From positions 1 through 64,000 of the forward strand of contig JACZJT010000065.1 of NCBI GenBank assembly GCA_014860445.1: a stretch of DNA of 64,000 nt, written 5' to 3'. The DNA is from Burkholderiales bacterium. GTDB taxonomy: Bacteria > Pseudomonadota > Gammaproteobacteria > Burkholderiales > SG8-39. The notes below the pieces were generated by a model. That model searched no databases and was not told where the DNA came from. It was given only the letters and a program-made list of their open reading frames with translations. A program made the position numbers and the translations under genes. Positions 53,643 to 63,397 of the stretch are shown here, one piece after another. Every line of letters begins with the position of its first letter. Position 1 is the stretch's first letter.

Positions 53643-54398
53643 ATGAAGCAGCACGTTTTCCGATTGCCACTCGGAAACAGTGCAGCCGGCTGCTCATGGA
53701 CGAGGTCAATCGCGAAGCTGGCTGCGCTCAGCGTGCTGCTCGGGACGGCGATCGCCTTTGCACAATCGATTCCGGACCTCGGGTTCACCACTAAAGTGAG
53801 CTCCGCGCTCGTAACACGGTACACGAGCCGGTTTGGCCCGCCAGTCCCGCGGCGATTCGCGCCGTGGATGCAATTCGCAAAGGAGCAGAAGTCGAAACCG
53901 TTCTCGCAGCACCTGGATTCTGCGCAGGGGCGCGAGGCCGACGCGCTTCAGATCGTCAACGACGCCATCAACAGCAAGATGAAATGGCTGGACGACAATG
54001 TGCACTGGGGCGTGGAAGACTACTGGGCGACGCCGGCCGAATCGATTGCCAGCGCAGGCGGGGATTGCGAGGATTATTCGATCGCGAAATACTATATGCT
54101 GAAGGAACTCGGCGTACCGCTCGCGCGCATGCGTATCACCTACGTGCGCGCCCTGACACTCAAGGGACAGGCGCACATGGTACTCGCCTATTTTTCGACG
54201 CCCGATGCCGAGCCGCTCATACTTGACAATCTGGATGGCCGCGTACGCCCGGCATCGCAACGCACGGACCTGGATCCGGTCTACAGTTTCAATGACGATG
54301 AAGTGCAAATTGTAAAAGGCGGAAAGCGCGGCAGGCCCTCACAAATCCGCAGCTGGCTCGCCGTTCAGGAGCGCCTTGTTGCCGAGAGCCGGACCTAA
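53643..54398 (+). CDS. lapG: Periplasmic bacterial transglutaminase-like Cys protease LapG
   Basis: A 251-residue BTLCP protease with an N-terminal signal (about 1-41). The catalytic triad is complete: C142 (GGDCEDYS), H178 (QAHMVL) and D195 (LILDNLD). LapG cuts large surface adhesins near their N-terminal retention module and thereby frees cells from biofilms; it is held inactive by LapD bound to c-di-GMP. The lapD gene follows 21 bp later, which strongly supports the assignment. The target adhesin is not identified in the window. Confidence 0.92.
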   Translation: MKQHVFRLPLGNSAAGCSWTRSIAKLAALSVLLGTAIAFAQSIPDLGFTTKVSSALVTRYTSRFGPPVPRRFAPWMQFAKEQKSKPFSQHLDSAQGREADALQIVNDAINSKMKWLDDNVHWGVEDYWATPAESIASAGGDCEDYSIAKYYMLKELGVPLARMRITYVRALTLKGQAHMVLAYFSTPDAEPLILDNLDGRVRPASQRTDLDPVYSFNDDEVQIVKGGKRGRPSQIRSWLAVQERLVAESRT

Positions 54399-54419
54399 GT
54401 ACAGGAGCAGGAACCCGCC

Positions 54420-56366
54420 ATGACACTCGCACGCCAGCTTTTTGCCGGAATTTTCACGGCGTTCATCGCGCTGCTCATCGGCATCGAAGGCATATACGTC
54501 TGGTCGGCGCGCAGCCATCTGGAGGAACAGCTCGATGCCCATGCGAACGAAACTGCCACTTCGCTTGCACTGTCGCTGGGTGCGCGCGCGGGCACGCTAG
54601 ACGCGTCCCTGGTCAATATCATGGTCAACCCGGTGTTCGACCGCGGCCATTTCCAATCGATCGAGGTGCGCTCGCCCGGTGGCGAACGCGTGTTCGGCCG
54701 CAAGCTGGAGGGCGGGGAAATCGACGTGCCCGGATGGTTCATCGCGCTCGTTCCGCTCCAGGGCCCGCGTGGGGAAGCCCTGATCACGGCCGGCTGGAAG
54801 CAACTCGGCAAGGTCATCGTTCAGGTCCATCCGGGTTACGCCTATGTGCAGCTCTACGACACCGCGCTCGCGACGCTGATCTGGCTCGCCGTGCTGTTCG
54901 CAATTGCGCTGCTCGCAGTTCGCCATTACCTCGCCGGTATCCTCAAACCGCTGCAGGAAATTGAGCAAACGGCACTTGCCATCAGCAACCGCAATTTCAT
55001 CTCGATCGCAGTCGAACCCCGCACCCGCGAACTGCAACGCGTTACGCACGCAATGAACAGCCTTTCGTCGAAAATCCGCGACGCGATCGCGCACGAGTCC
55101 GAACGCGCAGAGCGCCTGCGCAAGGAAGCGTTCGAAGATCCGCTGACCGGTCGACTCAACCGGCGCGGATTCGAGCAGTCGGTCGCCGCAATGCTCGAAA
55201 CCAGCGGCGAAATCCATTCCGGCGCGCTGGCGCTGTTTTTCGTAACGGGATTGGAGGAGGTAAACCGCGTGTTCGGCCTGTCAAGCGGGGACGATATCCT
55301 GAAGCACCTAGCCGACGCGCTTGCCGAACCTGGCTCGCAGGTTCCCGCTATCGTCGGGCGGTGGCAGGGACCGACGCTGGCAGCGTTCATGCCGAACATC
55401 GAGGCGAAGGCGGCGCAGGCATGGGCGGACGGCCTTTGCAGGGATTTCTCCACGCGACTGCGCGAACAGGGCATGGCCGAGAACGTCGTTCTATCCAGCG
55501 GCATTACCCATTTCCGGGAGGACACGGTCACGCTGGCCCGAATCGCGCAGGCCGCCGAGGGCGCACTCGCCGGCGCCATTAAAAAAGGCGGCGCGCTCAT
55601 GGACCCACTGCAGAGCGGCGCGCGGGCTTCCGATGTGGACCTCAAATCGGAAATCGAGTCGGCGATTGCGGCAAACCGCATCACCCTGCTTGGGCAAAAA
55701 GTGATGTCTCTGCCCGATCGCGCCATTCTGCAGATGGAATTATTGTCCAGCCTGTCCGGCGGAGATGGCCAGGCCATCCCCGCAGGGACTTTCGTCCCGA
55801 TCGCCAGCCAGCACGGCTTGCTGGCCTCGCTCGACAGAAAGGTGGTCGAACATGCCGTCGCGGCACTGGAGCGAATCAAATCGCTGCCCGGAACAGTGAG
55901 CGTGAACATATCCATGCAGAGCATAGGGGACAACGGCTTTCGCAGCGCGCTCAGGGACCTGCTCCTGAAGAAAAAAGCAATATCGGGACGACTTGTTTTC
56001 GAGATCACCGGCTACGCTGCCAGCCGCCTGCCCGACCTGACCAAGGCGTTCTCGAATGAATTGCGCAGACTGGGCGCTCGTGTCGCGCTCGACAATTTCG
56101 ACCTCGACCGCAATTCGATGGCAATTGCGCACGAACTGCTGCCCACCTACATCAAACTGGCGCCCGCATTCACGCAGCAGATCGCCGTGCGCGACGACCT
56201 GCGCTTCATCGTCGAGGCGATGGTGAGGATGCTGCAACCGCTGGAGATTCCGCTGATTGCGCAGGGCGTGGAGGACGCGAGCACCATCGGCATTCTGGCC
56301 GAACTCGGTCTTTCGGCTTATCAGGGCTATGCAGGGGGCCGGCCGGAGCCCTTGCCCAAGTCCTGA
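54420..56366 (+). CDS. lapD: LapD-like inside-out c-di-GMP receptor with degenerate GGDEF and EAL domains
   Basis: A 648-residue protein: helix 1 (about 8-28), a periplasmic LapD/MoxY domain (30-145), helix 2 (about 150-172), a HAMP linker, GGDEF (about 235-395) and EAL (about 410-640). The GGDEF motif is QGPTL (316-320) and the EAL motif ELL (440-442); the later DDFG block reads DNFD (558-561). Both enzymes should be dead while the EAL domain may still bind c-di-GMP. When bound, the periplasmic domain sequesters LapG. AGGAG precedes the ATG. Confidence 0.92.
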   Translation: MTLARQLFAGIFTAFIALLIGIEGIYVWSARSHLEEQLDAHANETATSLALSLGARAGTLDASLVNIMVNPVFDRGHFQSIEVRSPGGERVFGRKLEGGEIDVPGWFIALVPLQGPRGEALITAGWKQLGKVIVQVHPGYAYVQLYDTALATLIWLAVLFAIALLAVRHYLAGILKPLQEIEQTALAISNRNFISIAVEPRTRELQRVTHAMNSLSSKIRDAIAHESERAERLRKEAFEDPLTGRLNRRGFEQSVAAMLETSGEIHSGALALFFVTGLEEVNRVFGLSSGDDILKHLADALAEPGSQVPAIVGRWQGPTLAAFMPNIEAKAAQAWADGLCRDFSTRLREQGMAENVVLSSGITHFREDTVTLARIAQAAEGALAGAIKKGGALMDPLQSGARASDVDLKSEIESAIAANRITLLGQKVMSLPDRAILQMELLSSLSGGDGQAIPAGTFVPIASQHGLLASLDRKVVEHAVAALERIKSLPGTVSVNISMQSIGDNGFRSALRDLLLKKKAISGRLVFEITGYAASRLPDLTKAFSNELRRLGARVALDNFDLDRNSMAIAHELLPTYIKLAPAFTQQIAVRDDLRFIVEAMVRMLQPLEIPLIAQGVEDASTIGILAELGLSAYQGYAGGRPEPLPKS

Positions 56367-56463
56367 GCGCCGCTTCCTTTTCACGCGCCGGCTCGCGGCA
56401 AAGCGCCGGCTGGCGCCTTGTAACGCACGCCACGGCACGCAAGCCCCGGTTCATGCATTTGCC

Positions 56464-56492
56464 TTGACAGTATCTGCCTAGGCAATTAGCAT
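56464..56492 (+). promoter_or_regulatory. Promoter of the marR-emr efflux operon
   Basis: TTGACA (56464-56469), a 17-bp spacer and TAGCAT (56487-56492) form a good sigma-70 promoter 30 bp before the MarR start. The spacer contains the operator palindrome listed separately. Confidence 0.65.
56475..56484. promoter_or_regulatory. Putative MarR/EmrR operator
   Basis: TGCCTAGGCA is a perfect 10-bp palindrome between the -35 and -10 elements, with the AT-rich flanks typical of MarR-family sites. Repressor binding there would block RNA polymerase, giving autorepression relieved by drug ligands. Confidence 0.55.
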
Positions 56493-56522
56493 CCATTCCC
56501 CGATTCACACCGGTGTTTCGCG

Positions 56523-56966
56523 ATGCAGGCCATTTACGACATCGAGACCTTCCGCCCCAGCCAGGCGATCGGCGCGCACATCGGCCGCGCGCGCCGCACC
56601 ATCGTCGAGGCGATCAATCAGCAACTCGCGCCGCTGGACATCAGCCATGCGCAATGGATTGTGGTCATGCTGCTGGGAGACGGCGTGGCCACGACAGCCA
56701 CCGAGTTGTGCAAAATCCTCATCTATGATCCGGGCGCGATGACGCGGCTGCTCGACCGGCTGGAAAAAAAAGGTGTGCTGCGCCGCGTGCGTACCGGCAG
56801 CGACCGCAGGGCGGTGCGCCTGCAACTCACCGCCGAGGGCAAGAAGCTGTACCCCAAAATCCTCGCGGCGCTGGTGCAGGTGTTCAACCGGCTGCTGCAC
56901 GGATTCACTAAGACCGAGGTGCGCCAACTCGAGCAGCTCCTGGTGCGCATGGTCGCCAACGCATGA
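56523..56966 (+). CDS. MarR family regulator of the efflux operon (EmrR-like)
   Basis: A 147-residue winged-helix repressor. TATELCKILIYDPGAMTRLLDRLEKKGVLRRV is the DNA-recognition region and TGSDRRAVRLQLTAEGKKL the wing. It overlaps the OMF gene by ATGA and has a palindromic site in its own promoter, so it should repress the whole efflux operon and respond to hydrophobic substrates. Confidence 0.9.
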   Translation: MQAIYDIETFRPSQAIGAHIGRARRTIVEAINQQLAPLDISHAQWIVVMLLGDGVATTATELCKILIYDPGAMTRLLDRLEKKGVLRRVRTGSDRRAVRLQLTAEGKKLYPKILAALVQVFNRLLHGFTKTEVRQLEQLLVRMVANA

Positions 56967-58426
56967 TGCGGATTCGGATGGATGCCTTGCCGGTCCCCTT
57001 GCTCGCCTGTCTGGCTGCATCGGTGCTCGCCGCGGGTTGCGCGAACTTCGAGGGCATCGCGCCGCGTTCAGAGCGCACCGAGGCTGCGGCACTCGCAAGC
57101 AAGGCCGCGCTCGCGGACGCCAGGCCCTCGGGCACCTGGCCTGCTGCGGACTGGTGGAAGCGCTTTGGCGATCCGCAGCTGGACCGGCTGATCGAGGAGG
57201 CGCTCGCAGGCAACCCAGGCATGGCTGGCGCACGCGCGCGCATCGACCGCGCGCGCGCCCTGGCGGCAAACTACGGCGCGGCACTGGAACCGCAGGCGGG
57301 CGCCGGCGCCGGCATGGTGCGCCAGCGCTATTCCGGCAACGGCATCTTTCCGCCGCCGATCGCCGGCTCCTGGCATACGCAGACCGACATCGCCGCGAGC
57401 GTCAGTTACGACTTCGACCTGTGGGGCCGCAACCGCGCGGCCTACGACGCCGCGCTGGGGCAGGCGCGCGCGGCCGAGGTCGACGCCTATGCCGCGCGGC
57501 TGCTGCTCGCGACCGGCGTCGCACGCGCTTATGCGCAACTCGCGCGCAGCTTCGAGCAGCGCGAACTGGCGCAGGCGGTGCTGAAACAGCGCGAGGCCCT
57601 GTTCGATCTCACCCGGCAGCGCGTCACCGCGGGCCTCGATTCGGATCTTGAGCTGAAGCAGGCGGAGGGATCGATACCCGCGGCACGCCAGCGCATCGCG
57701 CAACTCGACGAGGAAATCGCGCTCGGGCGCAACCTGCTCGCGGCGCTAGCCGGACAGGGTCCGGACCGCGGCCTCGCGATCACGCGACCGCATCTGCGCA
57801 CGCAGGCGGTCGCCCTGCCCACGGTGCTCCCCGCGGACCTGCTCGGCAGGCGCCCCGACGTGGTGGCGCAGCGCTGGCGCGTGGAATCGGCGCGCCGCGA
57901 CATCGACGCGGCCAAGGGACAGTTCTACCCCAATATCAATATCAACGCGCTCATCGGCCTGCAGAGCATCCACCTCTCCAAACTGCTCAGCGCGCAAAGT
58001 GAAAACCCCTCGTTCGGCCCGGCGCTGCGCCTGCCGCTGTTCGATGGCGGGCGCCTGCGTGCCAATCTCGCCGCAAAGGACGCCGACTACGACCTCGCGG
58101 TCGGACAGTACAACCAGACCCTGGTCGACGCCCTGCGCGAAGTGGTGGACCAGCTCGCATCGCTGAAATCGGTGGACGCGCAGCGGCGCGAGGTCGAGCT
58201 TGCGCTGACTTCGGCGCGCGACGCCCACGCGCTCGCGCGCGAGCGCTACCGCGCCGGCATCGCGAGTTATCTGCAGGTGCTCGCGGCCGAAGCGCCGCTG
58301 CTCGAACAGGAGAACCTGCGCGCGAACCTGAGCACGCGCGAACTGGAGCTTTCCATCACCCTTATCCGCGCCCTGGGCGGCGGCTTCGAAGACACGCAGG
58401 GCGCGCGCGCCGCCGATGCGTCCTGA
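56963..58426 (+). CDS. Outer-membrane efflux lipoprotein (NodT/OprM-type)
   Basis: A 487-residue OMF lipoprotein. The lipobox LAAGC is near residue 26, WWKRFGDPQLDRLIEEAL and ASVSYDFDLWGRNRAAYDAAL start the two OEP repeats, and LPADLLGRRPDVVAQRWRVESA and GPALRLPLFDGGRLRANLAAKDADYD are typical TolC-family blocks. It forms the outer-membrane channel of the EmrAB pump encoded downstream. Confidence 0.92.
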   Translation: MMRIRMDALPVPLLACLAASVLAAGCANFEGIAPRSERTEAAALASKAALADARPSGTWPAADWWKRFGDPQLDRLIEEALAGNPGMAGARARIDRARALAANYGAALEPQAGAGAGMVRQRYSGNGIFPPPIAGSWHTQTDIAASVSYDFDLWGRNRAAYDAALGQARAAEVDAYAARLLLATGVARAYAQLARSFEQRELAQAVLKQREALFDLTRQRVTAGLDSDLELKQAEGSIPAARQRIAQLDEEIALGRNLLAALAGQGPDRGLAITRPHLRTQAVALPTVLPADLLGRRPDVVAQRWRVESARRDIDAAKGQFYPNININALIGLQSIHLSKLLSAQSENPSFGPALRLPLFDGGRLRANLAAKDADYDLAVGQYNQTLVDALREVVDQLASLKSVDAQRREVELALTSARDAHALARERYRAGIASYLQVLAAEAPLLEQENLRANLSTRELELSITLIRALGGGFEDTQGARAADAS

Positions 58427-58449
58427 TGCAACGACGGGAAAGACATTGA

Positions 58450-59679
58450 ATGAGCCAAAACGATAAAGCCGGTGCAGCGCCGCCCAACGGCCGGCGCGTG
58501 CGCATGCTGTCGCTGTTGTTCGGGGCGTTTCTGCTTGCCGGCATCGGCTACGCGGTCTACTGGACGCTCGTCGGCCGTTACGTGGAGTCGACCGACGACG
58601 CCTACGTGGGCGGCAACCTGGTGCAGATCACGCCGCAGGTGGCGGGCACGGTGCTCGCCATCGGCGCGGACGACACCGATTACGTCAAGGCGGGACAGAC
58701 CCTGGTCGAACTCGACCAGGCCGACGCGCGCATTGCGCTAGCGCAGGCGGAGGCCGCGCTTGCGCGCAGCGTGCGCCAGGTCAGGAATCTCATGGCGGGC
58801 AGCGCCTCGCTCGAAGCCAATGTGGCGCTGCGCCGGACCGAACTCGAGCGCGCGCGCGGCGATCTCGCGCGGCGCGCACCGCTGGCCGCAAGCGGCGCGC
58901 TGCCGGCCGAGGAATTGCAGCACGTGCGCGATGCGCTGGCGGGCAGCCGCGCGGCACTGGATGCGGCCGAGCGCCAACTCGCCGCACACAAGACGCTCAT
59001 CGACCATACCAGCGTCGAAAACCACCCCGAGGTGCAAAGCGCCGCGGCGCGCCTGCGCGAGGCTTATCTCGCCTACGCGCGCACCGCGCTGCCCGCGCCG
59101 GTATCGGGCATCGTCGCCAAGCGCAGCGTGCAGGTAGGCCAGCGCGTCAACCCGGGCACGCCGCTGATGGCGGTGATTCCGCTCGATCAGGTCTGGGTGG
59201 ACGCAAATTTCAAGGAGCGGCAACTGCTCAATCTGCGCCCGGGCCAGACGGTGAAACTGCGCGCCGACATCTACGGCAGCGCGGTCGAGTTCCACGGGAA
59301 GGTGGCAGGATTCGGCGCGGGCACCGGCAGCGCCTTCGCGCTGCTTCCGCCGCAAAACGCCACCGGCAACTGGATCAAGGTGGTGCAGCGCGTGCCGGTG
59401 CGCATTGCACTGGATCCCGCCGAATTGCTCAAACACCCCCTGCAGCTCGGCCTGTCGATGCTGGTCGAGGTCGACACGCACGAGCGCGAAGGCGAACTGC
59501 GCCCGCGAACCGCGCGCACCGAACCCGCCTATCAGACCAAGGCCTATGCCTCGCTTGCGGAAATCGCCGATCAGCGCGTCGCTGCGGTCATCAAGGCGAA
59601 CGGCGGCAATCCCCGCGCTTTGCACCGTACGGGACAGCAGGCTGATCCGACCGCCGCAGCGAAGTCCGCCCCCCGCTAG
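58450..59679 (+). CDS. emrA: EmrA-type periplasmic adaptor (HlyD family)
   Basis: A 409-residue membrane fusion protein: one N-terminal helix (about 18-40), YVESTDDAYVGGNLVQITPQVAGTV beginning the barrel-sandwich domain, a coiled coil of roughly 90-190, and the lipoyl half PAPVSGIVAKRSVQVGQRV. It bridges EmrB to the outer-membrane channel. The C-terminal 70 residues form a longer-than-usual hydrophilic tail. Confidence 0.92.
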   Translation: MSQNDKAGAAPPNGRRVRMLSLLFGAFLLAGIGYAVYWTLVGRYVESTDDAYVGGNLVQITPQVAGTVLAIGADDTDYVKAGQTLVELDQADARIALAQAEAALARSVRQVRNLMAGSASLEANVALRRTELERARGDLARRAPLAASGALPAEELQHVRDALAGSRAALDAAERQLAAHKTLIDHTSVENHPEVQSAAARLREAYLAYARTALPAPVSGIVAKRSVQVGQRVNPGTPLMAVIPLDQVWVDANFKERQLLNLRPGQTVKLRADIYGSAVEFHGKVAGFGAGTGSAFALLPPQNATGNWIKVVQRVPVRIALDPAELLKHPLQLGLSMLVEVDTHEREGELRPRTARTEPAYQTKAYASLAEIADQRVAAVIKANGGNPRALHRTGQQADPTAAAKSAPR

Positions 59680-59702
59680 GACAGCGGCAAGAACGATCCA
59701 GC

Positions 59703-61238
59703 ATGGCCGGCACCGAGCACTATACCGAGCACAAGACGCCGGTACTGCTGACGCTGCTGCTGGCGATGGCGACCTTCATGCAGGTGCTCGACCTGACCAT
59801 CGCCAACGTGTCGCTGCCGGCGATCACCGGGGACCTGGGCGCGGCAACCAGCCAGGGCGCGTGGGTGATCACCTCGTATGCGGTGGCCAATGCCATCACA
59901 GTGCCGCTCACCGGCTGGCTCTCCGATCGCTACGGCCAGGCGCGCATGTTCGTCATCGCGACCTCGCTGTTTACCTTTGCCTCGCTCCTGTGCGGTCTGT
60001 CATGGACGCTGCCCATGCTGATCAGCGCGCGCGTGATTCAGGGCGCCATGGCCGGATTCATGGTGCCGCTGTCACAGGCGCTGCTGATCGGCAATTACCC
60101 GCCGGAAAAGCGCGGCATGGCGCTCGCCATCTGGGGCATGACCGTCGTCGTCGCGCCCATCGTCGGCCCGCTGCTCGGCGGCTGGATCACCGACAACACG
60201 CACTGGTCGTGGATTTTTTTCATCAACCTGCCCATAGGCGTGATCGCGGCATTCGGCGTCTGGCAACTGCTCAAGGACCGCGAAACACCGCTGCGCCGGC
60301 GGCCGCTGGACCGCGTCGGACTCGCCCTGCTGGTGATCTGGGTCGGCTGTCTGCAGGTGCTGCTCGACAAGGGCAACGAACTCGACTGGCTGAGCTCGAA
60401 TTTCATCGTGGCGCTGGCCGTGATCGTGGTGGTGAGCTTCAGTCTGTTCATCGTCTGGGAACTCACCGACGCGCATCCGATCGTCGACCTCGAGCTGTTC
60501 CGGCACCGCAATTTCGGCTGGAGCGTGCTCGCGCTGAGCCTTGCCTATGGCGTGTTTCTGGGCACCATGGTGATCCAGTCTCTGTGGCTGCAGACGCAGA
60601 TGGGCTATACGGCGCAATGGGCGGGATATGCGCTCGCGCCCGTGGGCATTTTCGCCGTGCTGCTCGCGCCCTTTGTCGGTCGCGGCCTGCAGCACATCGA
60701 CCCGCGCCGCTTCGCCACCACGGCCTTCGTCGTGTTCGCGATATGCTTTTTCTGGCGCACGCAATTCACCACCAGCGCGGACTTCGTCACCATCGCCCTG
60801 CCGCAGCTGCTCCAGGGCGTGGCGATTTCCATGTTTTTCGCGCCGCTGGTGAGCATCAACGTCGGCCGCATCGCGCCGGATCGCATGGCCTCGGCCGCGG
60901 GCACGCAAAATTTCCTGCGCACCATGTGCGGCAGCTTCGGCACCTCGCTCGCGATCGCACTTTGGACCAGGCGCGAGGCCATGCACCGCGCGCAGCTCAC
61001 CGAACACATCAACGTCTACGCACCGCAAAGCACCCTGTACGCCGAGCGTCTGGGCGCGAGCGGGATGGCGCCCGACCAGGTCAACGCGGTGCTCGACCGG
61101 ATACTCTCCGGACAGGCGAACATGCTCGCCACCAACGACGTTTTCTGGCTCTGCGGCTGGCTGCTGATCGCGCTGATACCGGTAATTTGGCTTGCCAAGC
61201 CGCCGTTCGGGCGCCCCAGCCCCGTCGCGGCCGATTGA
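59703..61238 (+). CDS. emrB: EmrB-type DHA2 drug:H+ antiporter
   Basis: A 511-residue, 14-helix MFS protein. MQVLDLTIANVSLPAITGDLG in helix 1 (motif D), GWLSDRYGQARMFVIATSLF (motif A) and GAMAGFMVPLSQALL with WGMTVVVAPIVGPLLGGWI (antiporter motif C) identify DHA2/EmrB. It exports hydrophobic drugs or uncouplers through the tripartite pump. It lies 23 bp after emrA. Confidence 0.95.
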   Translation: MAGTEHYTEHKTPVLLTLLLAMATFMQVLDLTIANVSLPAITGDLGAATSQGAWVITSYAVANAITVPLTGWLSDRYGQARMFVIATSLFTFASLLCGLSWTLPMLISARVIQGAMAGFMVPLSQALLIGNYPPEKRGMALAIWGMTVVVAPIVGPLLGGWITDNTHWSWIFFINLPIGVIAAFGVWQLLKDRETPLRRRPLDRVGLALLVIWVGCLQVLLDKGNELDWLSSNFIVALAVIVVVSFSLFIVWELTDAHPIVDLELFRHRNFGWSVLALSLAYGVFLGTMVIQSLWLQTQMGYTAQWAGYALAPVGIFAVLLAPFVGRGLQHIDPRRFATTAFVVFAICFFWRTQFTTSADFVTIALPQLLQGVAISMFFAPLVSINVGRIAPDRMASAAGTQNFLRTMCGSFGTSLAIALWTRREAMHRAQLTEHINVYAPQSTLYAERLGASGMAPDQVNAVLDRILSGQANMLATNDVFWLCGWLLIALIPVIWLAKPPFGRPSPVAAD

Positions 61239-61305
61239 CCCGCGCAAGGGGCCCGATGCGGCATAATGCGTACTTTCCGCGACCTCAACTTGGAAGGCAA
61301 ACCCT

Positions 61306-61572
61306 ATGAGCGCACAAGCAGCCCCCGCCACGCCTGCCGACACGCTGGCCAATCAAACCAGAGACCTCGCCGCCCAGATTTATGTGCAAATAGCCGGTCG
61401 CGCGATGCTGCCGAGCGAAAAGGCCAAGCCCAACCCCGTGGATTTGGCGAAATACTGCTACAAACTGGCAGAAGCCTTCCAGAGCATCGAAGCCGACAAG
61501 CATAAGGACGCCCTAGCCAAGATGGCGAAGTACGACGTCAAGGTCGACGACATGGCCAGCTGGAAAAAATAG
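61306..61572 (+). CDS. Hypothetical 88-residue protein
   Basis: A small acidic/basic-mixed helical protein without signal or membrane segment. I do not recognise the family. DTLANQTRDLAAQIYVQIAG and NPVDLAKYCYKLAEAFQSIE predict two helices, followed by a Lys-rich end. GGAAGG lies upstream of the ATG, and codon use fits its neighbours. It stands between the efflux operon and an ABC exporter. Confidence 0.6.
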   Translation: MSAQAAPATPADTLANQTRDLAAQIYVQIAGRAMLPSEKAKPNPVDLAKYCYKLAEAFQSIEADKHKDALAKMAKYDVKVDDMASWKK

Positions 61573-61698
61573 TCCGGTCGCGGCGCGGCGGCACAGCGGT
61601 CCTGAACTGCACGATACAATAGGCTGGAGAATGGCTCCAGCATTGACTCTCCGGCCGATTGCCCCGGCGGGAATACAATCACAAAACAAGGACCTTGC

Positions 61699-62621
<923 letters not shown>

Positions 62622-62625
<4 letters not shown>

Positions 62626-63383
62626 ACGTGCACGCAATCCGCGCCATCTACATCTTCGAGATGTCGCGCGCGTTTCGCACCCTGACGCAGAGCATCGCCT
62701 CGCCGGTGCTGTCCACCTCGCTCTACTTCGTGGTCTTCGGTGCCGCGATCGGGTCGCGCATGGGTGAGATCGACGGCGTCAGCTACGGCGCATTCATCAT
62801 TCCGGGGCTGATCATGCTCGCGCTGCTCAACGAGAGCATTTCCAACGCCTCGTTCGGCATCTACATGCCGAAATGGTCGGGCACGATTTACGAATTGCTT
62901 TCCGCGCCGGTGTCCTTTGTCGAGGTGCTTCTCGGCTACGTCGGCGCCGCAGCCACCAAGTCGGTGATCCTGGGCGTGCTGATCCTGGCGACGGCGCGCC
63001 TGTTCGTCGATTACGAAATCGTGCACCCGGTGTGGATGGTCTGCTTTCTGGCGCTCACCGCAGTGACGTTCAGCCTGTTCGGCTTCATCATCGGCATCTG
63101 GGCGGACGGCTTCGAGAAACTGCAGATCATCCCGCTGATGGTCGTCACGCCGCTCACTTTCCTCGGCGGCAGCTTCTATTCGGTCAGCATGCTGCCGCCG
63201 ATCTGGCAGAAGATCACGCTGTTCAACCCGGTGGTCTACCTGATCAGCGGATTTCGCTGGAGCTTTTACGGCATCGCCGACGTCAGCGTGGCGCTGAGCC
63301 TGGGCATGACGCTGCTGTTCATGCTCGCCTGCCTCACGACCGTATGGTGGATATTCAAGACCGGCCGCAGGCTGAAAAACTGA
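62622..63383 (+). CDS. ABC-2 type permease (YadH-like)
   Basis: A 253-residue, six-helix ABC-2 permease. [23 protein letters not shown] and [21 protein letters not shown], then [23 protein letters not shown], match YadH/NodJ-type exporters. With the ATPase it should export a lipid, polysaccharide or drug; the cargo is unknown. Confidence 0.9.
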
Positions 63384-63397
63384 AGGAGACGGGTTCG

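Noticed and set aside
61236-61267. Promoter TTGACC...CATAAT before the 88-residue gene
   Set aside because: The spacer is 20 bp, outside the usual 16-18, and the -35 overlaps the emrB end; not convincing.
60072-61352. A 426-codon minus-strand frame opposite emrB
   Set aside because: emrB carries the DHA2 motifs on the plus strand; the minus frame is rich in His/Arg/Glu with no family.
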